Part shown: in pieces, positions 50,675 to 59,827 of the stretch
Position numbering within the stretch: the stretch's first letter is position 1
How the letters are laid out: each line of letters begins with the position of its first letter
NCBI GenBank assembly: GCA_965221755.1
Contig: OZ244921.1
Coordinates: 2,666,001-2,730,000, forward strand
DNA from: Azophilus sp965221755
Lineage (GTDB): Bacteria > Pseudomonadota > Gammaproteobacteria > Pseudomonadales > Azotimanducaceae
Length of the DNA: 64,000 nt
Reading direction: 5' to 3'
Notes under the pieces: model-generated
The model's input: only the letters and a program-made list of their open reading frames with translations
What the model was told of the DNA's origin: nothing
The model's database searches: none
Position numbers and translations under genes: made by a program

Positions 50675-52069
50675 TTACGTGGCCTTCCAGCGCGCTCCCC
50701 GGCCATGTCCGGTCGCTCGCGCCAGACCGGTGGCCCTCAGGGCAGCCAAACACCGGCGAAGCTGAGAATCGCTTAGCTGCCCATCCAGCAGCGATCGAAT
50801 TTCGCGCAATGCCAACCCACCACCGGAGTGACGCAGCAACGCCAAAACCTCATCTTGCCGCTCTGAGAGTCCGGCACCAGCTTGCCGAACGAACGACGCA
50901 TCCTTGCGTCGAAACCGGACCGTTACGCAGTCGCCACGCTCCTCGATTTCAGGGCGCGGCAAACCCATTGAGGTTGCCACGTTAGCCATCCTGATCGTGC
51001 CCCTGCCCCATTCCTCGATGATGCCCCGCCGGTAGAAGGTGCGGGCGATCAGAGGATTCCATGGCCTTGATTCGTGCGGCCCGAACAGGTCATCCGGAGT
51101 CAACCCGAAGTGCAGCGGGCCGGTGGAGGTCACTTCCAGGCGGTCGTCGTAGATGGCGAGACCGATGGAGCCGCCGCCCAGGGCGTAGTCGCGGTGGCAC
51201 AGCGCATTCGCGAGCGCCTCGCGTGTCGCCAGTGGCGGGTATAGCGGCTCGTCTATGCGCTGCATGCGGCCCGACTCGAAGCGGCTCGCAATCGGCAACG
51301 TATCGCGGAGAAAACGCTCGGCGCTCGCAAGGAGCACGAAAGCGTTGCCATTGAATTGCCGGTTGTCCAGGAATTCGGATCGGTCAAGCCCACGAAAGCG
51401 CGCCACGCGAAGCAGGCATTGAGGCATATCGGATTCGAGACGCTCGCGCTTGCCGAACAATGCTGCCGCAGCCCTGAACAGGACTCCGCCGCGCATCAGC
51501 CCCAAGCCACGCAGCAAATCCTCCGGTTCCCGGGTTCCTGGCTCGTCGAGGCGGCCGATGCGAACGGCCTCCGCGATGGTGTTGCGAATCTCGGCAAGAT
51601 CGAGATCGTCCACGGTCCATCCGACGGCCGGCTGGTTTTCCCAGCGCTGCTCGGCGTGCATGCGCTCGAAGAGCATGCGGTTGTGCTCAGCGGACGACAT
51701 GCTCCGGGTCGTGTTGCCGACACGCCGATAGGCGACATTTCGGTACTGGTAAGGCGGCGAAGACCCGGGGGCTATGCGAACCGCGATCACCTCGCGATTC
51801 GCGGACACTTGAATGCGTTCGATCTCCGGAAACGCGGGTGGGTCGATGCGTTGGAACTCGGCGCTGACATCCTCGATCGTGCGATCGCCGATACTTTGGC
51901 CGACAACGGCTCCTTGAGGAGTAACGCCGAACAGCACATGGCCGCCGCGCTGGTTGAGCATCGCGCACACGGTCGCCGCGGCTTCACGTCGAGTTCCGGT
52001 AGTGGCCTTGAACTCCAGCGTTTCGGACTCGCCCAATGCGACAAGCGCCTTGATTTGATCGAGCGTCAT
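50675..52069 (-). CDS. AlbA_2/Schlafen-type regulator with winged-helix end, last gene of the defence operon
   Basis: A 464-residue protein. The N-terminal AlbA_2 domain reads GESETLEFKATTGTRREAAA and MLNQRGGHVLFGVTPQG, the GHKL-like part contains REALANALCHRDY and YDDRLEVTSTGPLHFG, and the C-terminal 70 residues look like a winged helix (SERQDEVLALLRHSGGG). It is paralogous to the protein at 7245-8495. It starts with an ATGA-type overlap with the specificity-domain gene, so it belongs to the defence operon. A regulatory or sensing role is likely; AlbA_2 proteins occur in many defence islands. Confidence 0.82.
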   Translation of the reverse strand: MTLDQIKALVALGESETLEFKATTGTRREAAATVCAMLNQRGGHVLFGVTPQGAVVGQSIGDRTIEDVSAEFQRIDPPAFPEIERIQVSANREVIAVRIAPGSSPPYQYRNVAYRRVGNTTRSMSSAEHNRMLFERMHAEQRWENQPAVGWTVDDLDLAEIRNTIAEAVRIGRLDEPGTREPEDLLRGLGLMRGGVLFRAAAALFGKRERLESDMPQCLLRVARFRGLDRSEFLDNRQFNGNAFVLLASAERFLRDTLPIASRFESGRMQRIDEPLYPPLATREALANALCHRDYALGGGSIGLAIYDDRLEVTSTGPLHFGLTPDDLFGPHESRPWNPLIARTFYRRGIIEEWGRGTIRMANVATSMGLPRPEIEERGDCVTVRFRRKDASFVRQAGAGLSERQDEVLALLRHSGGGLALREIRSLLDGQLSDSQLRRCLAALRATGLARATGHGRGARWKAT

Positions 52070-52740
52070 TCGTGCGACTCTGCCGTGAGATCCGGGGCGA
52101 CTCCCTGCTCCAGCGTGTCGAACGCCCGAAGCACGAGGCGCTTAGTGCGGTACTCGCCGAAATTTTTCAATTCGTATTGCTTCAGCGATGGGAACGACGA
52201 GCCTGGCGGAGTCGCGTCCAGAATCCATTCCAAGTCAGGGCGGCTGAGCCCGTACATGTGGGCAAAGATCGCGTCGAGTTCCGATTGCAGGCAATGGCGG
52301 CGTTGCTCGTTCCATGGGAAAGGCGGTCCCTCGTAACCGATGTCTCGGGCAAATCCGGTTAACTCCTCCGATGCGTAGGATAATTGTAACGTCCGGGGAA
52401 CGATCAACTCGACGTAGGGCCTGCCGCAGGCGCTGTTTTTCAGATACTCGTCCGGCGGCAATACGGGCATCTGTTTGAGAATGAAGACACTCATGTGGAC
52501 GCCGCCGACGGAGAACCGAGCCGCCCAATCGAGCGGGAGGCTGTTCATGTTTGTCGAAACGAGTGCAGATGCGATAGTGCGACCGTGCTCGTAGTCGATT
52601 ATCGGAGCGGTATGCCCGATGCCGCTCCGGGGCAGGTTGCCCGTGACAAGAGTTCGTTCGTTCGTGGCATTGGTAATGTCGCGAAACGCTTGAATCCATG
52701 TCGGGGAATCGCTTCGCGCGAGTGGTCGGCTGGCGATCAT
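52066..52740 (-). CDS. detached target-recognition-like domain, homologous to the methyltransferase C-terminus
   Basis: A 224-residue protein that matches the last 210 residues of the upstream methyltransferase element by element: FRDITNATNERTLVTGNLPR against FRKTARATDERTLITAPVPR, then RFSVGGVHMSVFILKQMPVL against RSAVGGTDLSYFIIKQLPIL, VPRTLQLSYASEELTGFARD, GPPFPWNEQRR, and NFGEYRTKRLVLRAFD. It has no catalytic motif. Its start overlaps the methyltransferase stop by four bases. It looks like a duplicated C-terminal specificity region, either acting in trans or serving as a recombination donor. Confidence 0.8.
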   Translation of the reverse strand: MIASRPLARSDSPTWIQAFRDITNATNERTLVTGNLPRSGIGHTAPIIDYEHGRTIASALVSTNMNSLPLDWAARFSVGGVHMSVFILKQMPVLPPDEYLKNSACGRPYVELIVPRTLQLSYASEELTGFARDIGYEGPPFPWNEQRRHCLQSELDAIFAHMYGLSRPDLEWILDATPPGSSFPSLKQYELKNFGEYRTKRLVLRAFDTLEQGVAPDLTAESHE

Positions 52741-55700
52741 AATGAGAGCCCCGGTGACCGGGTCAGGCGGAGTGGGTATGCATTGCCGGTCATGCCGGCA
52801 GCCATCATCTCGTCGTATATCTCCAGGATCTCGCGTTTGGTACGAAATTCGCCGTAGTCACGCTCGTCATCCCGTTTCACGATGGGAAAGGTCTCCAGGA
52901 TGTAGTCCACATCGTCGCGGTCCATGCCATAGAGGCGGAACAACGCTGCGTCGATCTCGCACCTCAACCGAAACCGGCGGTCCTCGCTCCACGGAAACGG
53001 TTGCTCCTCGTACCCGAGATGCTCCGCGAAGTCCTGCAACTCCGACGAAGTGTAGGTAAGCTCAAGCACGCGCGGCACAATGAAATCCGCATACATGCAA
53101 CCCCATCCCATGTCGTCCTGGAACCGTGCCGGGTGAAGAATGGGAAGCTGCTTGATGATGAAATAGCTGAGATCGGTGCCGCCAACGGCGGAGCGGGCCG
53201 CGAAATCGACCACGAACGAGTTGAGGAGCGCGACGATGAGGGGTGCCGCTTCATCGGCCGCAACGCGGAGAAGTGGCGCGCGGTCGCTCATTCCAGACCT
53301 CGGGACGGGCGCGGTGATGAGTGTTCTTTCATCCGTAGCTCTTGCTGTTTTCCGGAACGGTACAATCGCCCGGCGAGCGACACGACCGCACCTTTGCTGC
53401 CGAGCCCTGTGGCTGGCATGAGGGAGGAAATCAGGGTTCTCCGGTCGGTTGATCTCGTAATCAGCCTCAACGCGATCTCCCATCCTCGAGCCCGCAGAGC
53501 GCGTTGCGGGCCAGTTTGGCGAGCCGATCGAGTATAATTGCTCGGCTCGGCTCGGCTCGGCTCGGCTCGGCTCGGCTCGGCTCGGCTCGGCTCGGCTCGG
53601 CTCGGCTATCAATTGTATGGTCGTTCCGGACTTGTCAAGTCTTTCCGCCACTTTTTCTTCCGGAACCCAGTATCGCGGGATGGCGACCGACTCTGGATCC
53701 GCCTTCTCTTCCTTGGTCATCGGTCGGGCCTTGCCGTTTCGGATGTCGTGCTCGGATACGCCGTCGAACGTGGCGAAGCGGTGGTCGTACTGATGAAACA
53801 GCTTGGCTTCGTAGAGCGGCAGATAGCGTTCCTGTCCTCGCACAAATACGTTGCCGTCCAATTTCCACCCGCTGTCGGCAAGTTCCTGGCGGGTTTTGAA
53901 TAGCCCCGAATCGTTGGACATATCGAACATTCTGGAGAACTTCACGCCCCATGGATTCTCTTCCGCCTGCGACCCGCTGCCATCCCTCCAGAACACGCCG
54001 GCACGCTCGTACATCTTGCGGGCGATATCCATGTCGCGCCGGGTGCGGAAGATCGGGCAAGTGCGCGTGTTGGGCTTGAACAGCGAGAAATCATCCACCG
54101 ACAGCGTGAATCGCCGCTCCGCCTCCTTCAATTGCTCCGCCTGGTGCAGGAAGAAGGCGAACTCGGCCTGCGGCGCCGGACGGTCCTTGCCGCTCAGCGT
54201 GAGCAGGCAGAATTTGATACGACTATCGATGCCCGGAAAAACCTTCTCCCGGTTCTCGAAATCGAACAGGCTGACGAGCCGCTGGCCGCTGACGATATGG
54301 TCGAAGTACGCCTTGGTGGAATGGTCGGTCGCGATTCCGGTCGGCACGATCAGTCCGGCGCGGCCTCTTGGATTGAGTAGCTGAAGAAAAGTCTCCGCGA
54401 AGACGGCGTAGGTGTTCAGATCGCCCACGCCGGTGAGCGGAAACCGCCCTCCGGTGCGCGCGAACTGGCTGGCCGCCTCGGCTTCGCGCTTTGCGGTCTG
54501 GAACTCCTGGAAGAGCGCCATTTCGGCGGGCGATGCGCCATCGCGGTCAAGGTGCCGAATCAGACGGTCCCGCGCGGCCTTGTTGGGCGCGGCCGCAATC
54601 TCGGGAGACCGCGAGGCGAAAAACTCCTGTTCCTGTAGCTTGATGCGCTCCCACGGCGGATTGCCGAGCACGGCATCGAAACCACCGTCCTGCATGATTT
54701 CGGCGAAGGCGAGATGCCAGTGGTGGAATCGGTGGCGGTCCTGCAGGTCCCGCGCAAGCTCATGGACGCCGCGGCGCGGGGGCAGTTCGTCCGCCAGCCG
54801 ATCCAGATCCTGGGTTTGGGACACGATCTCCAGCGTTTCCCGCCTCTTCGGCGCGAACCATGCGCCCACGAACAGATCGGCGCGTAGCGTCTCCCGGGCG
54901 TGCGTCGCATCGTGCAGGCCCGCCGTCCAGGCTGCGCGCTTGCGTTCCACGTCGTCGAGCGTGTCTTCGGGCATGGCATCCAGATCCAGACCCGCGACTG
55001 CAACTTCCAGCACGGCGTCCTGATCGAACAGGCCGTGCTGATCCGGTTGGCGGTTGCGTTTCTTGAGATCCAGGCACGCCGCCTTGTCGTCGCCGGTCAG
55101 AGGTTTGTAGGCGTCCGCGGGAATGCCGTTCACCATGATCTCGGGATCGAGCACGCCGACCAGGCTGTCGCCCTGAAGAATGTGGGAATCGAGGAAAGTG
55201 AGCGGTTTGCCGGGCTCCACCGTTTCCATCCAGAGCGCGGTCTTGCAGAGCTCGACGGCAAGCGGATTGCGGTCCACCCCGTAGATGCAGTGCTGCGCCA
55301 CCTCGCGCAGGGCATGCTGGCGCGCAGTCTCGTCGGCGGTGTCGGCGCCGGATTCGATGCGGGCGATTTCGGCGGCGAGACGGCGCGCCGCCGCCAACAG
55401 GAAATGTCCCGATCCGCAGGCCGGATCAACGATCCTCAAGCCCAGAATGGCGCCGCGCGGATCCTTCGGGTTGGCGGCCAGCACTTGGTCGATAACCGGA
55501 TCGAGCGTGGACCGGACGAGTTCACCGACCAAGGCGGGCGGCGTGTAGTAGGAGCCGGTCAGCTTGCGCTCCGATCCCCTGACCCTCTCCTCGTTATCGT
55601 CACCGACAAAGGCGAAAACCCAGGGCGAAGCATCCACGTCGATGACAGGGTGAAGTTCCAGAAGGCTCTCGTAAACAGACCCCAGTTCCTCGGTGCCCAT

Positions 55701-56948
55701 GTCCCGGTAGTTGACGCGGGCGAGCGCGTTCCCGGAGCGGAAGAATGTCAGAGTGCGGATCGCTTCGAGCAAGTGTTCGTTGGCGATGGCCGCCGCATCG
55801 AGGTCGGGGCATTGGTCGCTGCGGAACAGACCGTCGAGAGCGGGAAGGCCGAGGCCCGGAGCGCCGCCGGCGAGTGCGCCGAAGGTGATCTCAAGACCCT
55901 GCCAGAGATCGCCGTTGCGGTCGTAGTGACGCCGCCGAAGTGCCCGCTCACGCAGACGGGAAAGGGCGTAGCCTTGCGAGTAGATGGTGCGCTGCTCGAT
56001 GGTCGCCTCAGCCGTGTGCAGCAGATCGCGTTCCTCGGCGGTGAACAGGAAGAGCAGGCGGTAAACGAGCCGAAGAAGCTGCTGGAAGTAACGCTCGGGT
56101 GGGAGTGAACCGTTTTCGAGGGCTTCCCGAAGTTGAACGTTGGCCGGATGCCGCAGGAACCCGTTGCCGAGCCGTCGCAAGGTGTGGGTGACGCCGTCGC
56201 GGAGATTTTCCCGGACACGCTCGCCGGTCTCGTGCGCCTTGGCCCGCCAGGATTCGATGATGCAGCTCGCCGGCCTGCCATCGGACGGTTTCAGGCGGCT
56301 CGCATGAGCGGTGAGCCAGAGCGCGGCGAAGTCCGGGTAGAGCTGCTCCGCGAACATCAGGCCGAGATCGGCTTCGATGTAGGAGGGCCGCGTGAGGCTG
56401 GCGTTGTCGCGCAGCAGCCGGAGTTTCGTGCCGTTGGAAACCATGCCCCAGAGTGCAGTGTCCTCGGCGTTGAGATACTCCTGCATCGTGCCGTGCGCGG
56501 CCTGCCGACGGCCGTCCTGGCCGAGTCGGAGGTCGGCCTTGTCGAGATCGAAATCGTGCGTCACCAGCAGCAAGGGCACGGCGCCGTTGCATGCGCTGTG
56601 GGTCAGTTTGAAAACTCGCTCGTCCAGCGTCGCGCTTCCGGCAGGGGCAAGATCGTCGTACCCGAGCAGCAAACGCAGGAACAGCACGAGCCATTCGTCG
56701 ACGCCAACCGTGGACGCGAGAAGATCGGTTCGCGGGCGACGCTCGGCATAGCGGCCGTAAAGATCGTTGCCGATGCGCCAGTACCGCGCCAGCTCCTCCT
56801 TGATCGCGAGCGATTGGGACAACCCGTAGTCGGCGCCGGTCTGGCGCGGCGCCTTCAAGGCAACCACGGTCTGAAGAAACTCGGGCGGCAGGATGCCGCC
56901 TTCGATCTTCAGCGAGGTGAACCCACAGCTCTTTCGGGTGCCCGCCAT
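52737..56948 (-). CDS. Eco57I/PglX-type adenine-specific DNA methyltransferase of a DISARM-like system
   Basis: A 1403-residue protein. An N-terminal helical region is followed by the methyltransferase domain with motif I IVDPACGSGHFLLAAARRLA (about residue 505) and motif IV VLGNPPWERIKLQEQEF (about 760), the N6-adenine NPPW type. Residues about 1114-1136 are AEPSR repeats from thirteen CCGAG units. The C-terminal target-recognition region (FRKTARATDERTLIT..., LYGMDRDDVDYILETFP) follows. Adding or losing a repeat shifts the frame before that region, so the enzyme could be switched. It lies two bases after the helicase gene and overlaps the detached recognition domain. Confidence 0.88.
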   Translation of the reverse strand: MAGTRKSCGFTSLKIEGGILPPEFLQTVVALKAPRQTGADYGLSQSLAIKEELARYWRIGNDLYGRYAERRPRTDLLASTVGVDEWLVLFLRLLLGYDDLAPAGSATLDERVFKLTHSACNGAVPLLLVTHDFDLDKADLRLGQDGRRQAAHGTMQEYLNAEDTALWGMVSNGTKLRLLRDNASLTRPSYIEADLGLMFAEQLYPDFAALWLTAHASRLKPSDGRPASCIIESWRAKAHETGERVRENLRDGVTHTLRRLGNGFLRHPANVQLREALENGSLPPERYFQQLLRLVYRLLFLFTAEERDLLHTAEATIEQRTIYSQGYALSRLRERALRRRHYDRNGDLWQGLEITFGALAGGAPGLGLPALDGLFRSDQCPDLDAAAIANEHLLEAIRTLTFFRSGNALARVNYRDMGTEELGSVYESLLELHPVIDVDASPWVFAFVGDDNEERVRGSERKLTGSYYTPPALVGELVRSTLDPVIDQVLAANPKDPRGAILGLRIVDPACGSGHFLLAAARRLAAEIARIESGADTADETARQHALREVAQHCIYGVDRNPLAVELCKTALWMETVEPGKPLTFLDSHILQGDSLVGVLDPEIMVNGIPADAYKPLTGDDKAACLDLKKRNRQPDQHGLFDQDAVLEVAVAGLDLDAMPEDTLDDVERKRAAWTAGLHDATHARETLRADLFVGAWFAPKRRETLEIVSQTQDLDRLADELPPRRGVHELARDLQDRHRFHHWHLAFAEIMQDGGFDAVLGNPPWERIKLQEQEFFASRSPEIAAAPNKAARDRLIRHLDRDGASPAEMALFQEFQTAKREAEAASQFARTGGRFPLTGVGDLNTYAVFAETFLQLLNPRGRAGLIVPTGIATDHSTKAYFDHIVSGQRLVSLFDFENREKVFPGIDSRIKFCLLTLSGKDRPAPQAEFAFFLHQAEQLKEAERRFTLSVDDFSLFKPNTRTCPIFRTRRDMDIARKMYERAGVFWRDGSGSQAEENPWGVKFSRMFDMSNDSGLFKTRQELADSGWKLDGNVFVRGQERYLPLYEAKLFHQYDHRFATFDGVSEHDIRNGKARPMTKEEKADPESVAIPRYWVPEEKVAERLDKSGTTIQLIAEPSRAEPSRAEPSRAEPSRAEQLYSIGSPNWPATRSAGSRMGDRVEADYEINRPENPDFLPHASHRARQQRCGRVARRAIVPFRKTARATDERTLITAPVPRSGMSDRAPLLRVAADEAAPLIVALLNSFVVDFAARSAVGGTDLSYFIIKQLPILHPARFQDDMGWGCMYADFIVPRVLELTYTSSELQDFAEHLGYEEQPFPWSEDRRFRLRCEIDAALFRLYGMDRDDVDYILETFPIVKRDDERDYGEFRTKREILEIYDEMMAAGMTGNAYPLRLTRSPGLSL
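53541..53607. repeat. CTCGG pentanucleotide repeat, 13 units
   Basis: Thirteen consecutive CTCGG units (53541-53605) plus CT. In the methyltransferase reading direction the unit is CCGAG and encodes A-E-P-S-R cyclically. Five is not a multiple of three, so slippage moves the frame. Confidence 0.95.
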
Positions 56949-56950
56949 GC

Positions 56951-59827
56951 TCAGAGATTCGCCATGGGCATGAACACGTAGACGCCGATCTTGTCGATCG
57001 GCAGCGCCGGGACGACGTTGTAGCGCAATCCCCGCGCATCGCTGGCCTCGCGGATGCGGCGATGGTCGGAGAGCAGGCGCGCGGCCCGCTCATGGACAAC
57101 ACGGTCGAAAGTATCTTCCAGGGCAGGCAACGAGTCGAGCGCCTGGCGAATGAGGTGGGATTTTTGACCATCCGGCATGTTGCGGCCCGGTTCCAGCGCC
57201 AGCAGAGACAGGGCGTCCTCATCGGCCAGGAGCTCGGTCGCATCGGCGCCCCGGACGGCGAGGGCAAGGCATTCCTCGGCGAGAAGCGACCGCAAGGGGG
57301 CGTAGCGGCCGTCGCTCGCGCGGCGTTCGATCTCGATCTGGCTGCGCAGCCGCAACAGGTAGAGCACCGTGCGGGTATCGACGCCCCGCGTGAAGATGGC
57401 GCTGCATCGGGCGCCGATTTCCGGCGAGCCGGCGTCGAGCGCCTGCTCGACCACATGATCCGCAAGCGTAGCGACCAGCGGATGGGCGCGGTGGATGTAA
57501 GCCGCTCCGGCTGGCGCCGGCTGCTTGAAGGCGACGTTGGCTGCCGCTGTGAATCGGATCGCTTCGAGGCGGTCCTGAAGCGGCTTGGGCAGGTAGGCCG
57601 TCGGCAGCCGGAAGTAGCCGTCTCGCGTATCAAGCGGTGCGCCGAGACGCGCGGCGGACAGGCGCACGAAACGGGCGACATCGTCCGGTCCGCCCAGCAC
57701 GGAGACGGCCTTGCGCCATTCGGGTAGCACGTCGTCCGGTGTCAGGCGCCGCTGCGCGAAGACCGTGCGCGTCATCCGGTTGGTCGCCGTTTGCCAGGCA
57801 TCGTCCACCTCGGCCTCGGTGTCGCCGAAATCGAACACGGTCTGCGCGGCCTGGGAGTGGGAGCCGCCGTGAAGCAGGACGGCCTTCATGATGGCATCCA
57901 CCACCTTGTTGTTGTCGGCCGGTAGCGGAACGGAAACGCCCAGTTCCTTGCGGATCTTCTCGGCCTTGCGGAGGATCACGCGCAGCACCGCGCCGTCCAC
58001 CGGATTGTTCTCGCCGTAGAGCATCAGCGCCCGAACCGTGCGGGAGGCTTGCCCGAAACGGTCGGCCCGGCCCTCGCGCTGCTCGTGGCGGGTGGGGTTC
58101 CAGGTCAGGTCGTAATGGACCACCGCGTTGAAGTGGTTCTGCAGGTTGACGCCTTCCGAGAGGCAGTCGGTAGCAACGAGTACGGGTGCGATTTCTTTCT
58201 CGAGATCCGAAAACGCCCCGACCCGTTCCTCACGCTGGTCGGGCGTGAGTTCTCCGGTCACCACGGCGACATGGGCCTGACCGGGACTCAAGGCCCCTTT
58301 GAGTTGCTCGCCGACGTAATGCGCGGTGGCGATGTAGCGGCAGAACACGACCGGGCGGAACCCGTCGCGCACCAACTGCGCAACCTCGTCGATGAGCGTC
58401 TTGAGCTTGGGATCGTTGCGCGGGCCGCGTAGCGCGCCCGCGCGGTTGATGAGTGCGCGCAAGGCTTCGGCGTCTTCTGCCCCCTCGACAGTGCCAGCGG
58501 GCACGCTCTCCGCCAGCGAGAGCGAATCATCCTCCGTTTCATCCATGACCGTTTCGGCCGCCGTCCGGTCCAGGCTGTCGAGTTGCGCCTGTTCGGTCTC
58601 GCCCTCGGCGGCCTGCAAGCGCGTGCGCAGCGCCAGTGACGCGGCGGCGGGGCTGGAGGACGCACAGCGCAGCAACGCGAGCGCGGCCCACCAGGACATC
58701 CGCTGCTGAAGCCGGGTGCCGCCCTCTGCGCGTCGGACCATGGTCCGGGCGTAGGCAAGCACATCGTCGAACAGGCGGCCCCATGCGCCGGTCAGCCGGT
58801 AGGTCGCCTCGCGGCTTTCGCGAACCGGGAAACCGGCATCGTCCTTCCACTCGGCGATGTCGCCGCGGCGGCGCTGCACGAAATGCAGCGCGAGCCGGTC
58901 GCGAAGGCGGCGGCGCAGTTCGCCCTCGGGCATTTCCGCCAGCTCCACGAACTTCGGGTCCAGCAGGGCCAGCAGGTTGTGAAACGCCGTATCGTCGCCC
59001 GAATGCGGCGTGGCCGTGAGGAAGACCATCCCGCGAAGCGGCTCGCTTTCGGCCAAACCCTTGAGAAGCTGGTAGCGCTGGTGGCGGGTGCTCGTGTTCG
59101 CCTGCATGCAGGCGTGGGCCTCGTCCACGATGACGAACTCCGGGCAGGCCCGCAGGAAGTCGCCGCGCCTGCGGTCGGACTTGATGTAGTCGAGTGACAC
59201 GACCGTGAAGGGATGAACCTCGAACAGCGACTCGTCCGGGCGCAGACCCCGCTCCAGGCGGGTGGCCGTTCCAGTGCGCACGACCTCGGCGTCGATGCCG
59301 AACTTCTCCGAGAGTTCCTGCTGCCATTGCTCGCACAGGTGGGGCGGGCATATGATTGCGAGCCGCTCGATCTCTCCGCGATCGAGGAGTTCCCGGGCGA
59401 TCAGCCCGGCCTCGATGGTCTTGCCGATGCCGACATCGTCGGCGACGAGCAGCCGCACCGTGTCGAGCTTCAGCGCCATGAGCAGCGGCACGAGTTGATA
59501 GGCGCGCGGTTCGACATTGAGGTTGCCGAAGCTCCGGAACGGCCCGGCGCCGGCGCGTAGCTTGAGGCGCAGCGCGTCCCGCAGGAGAAGCGCGGCGTCG
59601 TGCGGACCCGGTTTTTCGGGATCCGGCAGATCGAACGTGGCGGGCGCGGGCGCTTCGGGTTCGAGTGGAAGATAGATGAGGGCGGCGTCATCCTCGGCGC
59701 CGCCGAGCGGCCGGAGCTTCAGGAGGTTTTCGCGCGTCTCCGGCAGCACGACCCATTCCCGGTCGCGCGCCCTGACCAAATCCCCGGGTTTGAACGCGAC
59801 AGCAGTTTCCGTTGCCATGTCCGGCAT
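56951..59827 (-). CDS. SNF2-family helicase, DrmD-like
   Basis: A 958-residue SF2 ATPase. Motif I is LLVADDVGIGKTIEAGLIAR, motif II FVIVDEAHACMQ, motif III MVFLTATPHSGDD, and the C-terminal helicase lobe has VLVATDCLSEGVNLQ, WNPTRHEQREGRADRFGQ. The N-terminal PGDLVRARDREWVVLP and the C-terminal extension match RapA/DrmD-like helicases associated with DISARM-type defence. It starts with ATG 59827 in a one-base overlap with the upstream gene stop. Confidence 0.85.
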   Translation of the reverse strand: MPDMATETAVAFKPGDLVRARDREWVVLPETRENLLKLRPLGGAEDDAALIYLPLEPEAPAPATFDLPDPEKPGPHDAALLLRDALRLKLRAGAGPFRSFGNLNVEPRAYQLVPLLMALKLDTVRLLVADDVGIGKTIEAGLIARELLDRGEIERLAIICPPHLCEQWQQELSEKFGIDAEVVRTGTATRLERGLRPDESLFEVHPFTVVSLDYIKSDRRRGDFLRACPEFVIVDEAHACMQANTSTRHQRYQLLKGLAESEPLRGMVFLTATPHSGDDTAFHNLLALLDPKFVELAEMPEGELRRRLRDRLALHFVQRRRGDIAEWKDDAGFPVRESREATYRLTGAWGRLFDDVLAYARTMVRRAEGGTRLQQRMSWWAALALLRCASSSPAAASLALRTRLQAAEGETEQAQLDSLDRTAAETVMDETEDDSLSLAESVPAGTVEGAEDAEALRALINRAGALRGPRNDPKLKTLIDEVAQLVRDGFRPVVFCRYIATAHYVGEQLKGALSPGQAHVAVVTGELTPDQREERVGAFSDLEKEIAPVLVATDCLSEGVNLQNHFNAVVHYDLTWNPTRHEQREGRADRFGQASRTVRALMLYGENNPVDGAVLRVILRKAEKIRKELGVSVPLPADNNKVVDAIMKAVLLHGGSHSQAAQTVFDFGDTEAEVDDAWQTATNRMTRTVFAQRRLTPDDVLPEWRKAVSVLGGPDDVARFVRLSAARLGAPLDTRDGYFRLPTAYLPKPLQDRLEAIRFTAAANVAFKQPAPAGAAYIHRAHPLVATLADHVVEQALDAGSPEIGARCSAIFTRGVDTRTVLYLLRLRSQIEIERRASDGRYAPLRSLLAEECLALAVRGADATELLADEDALSLLALEPGRNMPDGQKSHLIRQALDSLPALEDTFDRVVHERAARLLSDHRRIREASDARGLRYNVVPALPIDKIGVYVFMPMANL

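Noticed and set aside
53541..53607. The pentanucleotide run considered as a CRISPR array
   Set aside because: Units are 5 bases and contiguous with no spacers. No CRISPR array was seen anywhere in the window.
53504..53903. Plus-strand frames with LGSAR repeats
   Set aside because: They are the reverse of the CCGAG repeat in the methyltransferase gene and have no other support.
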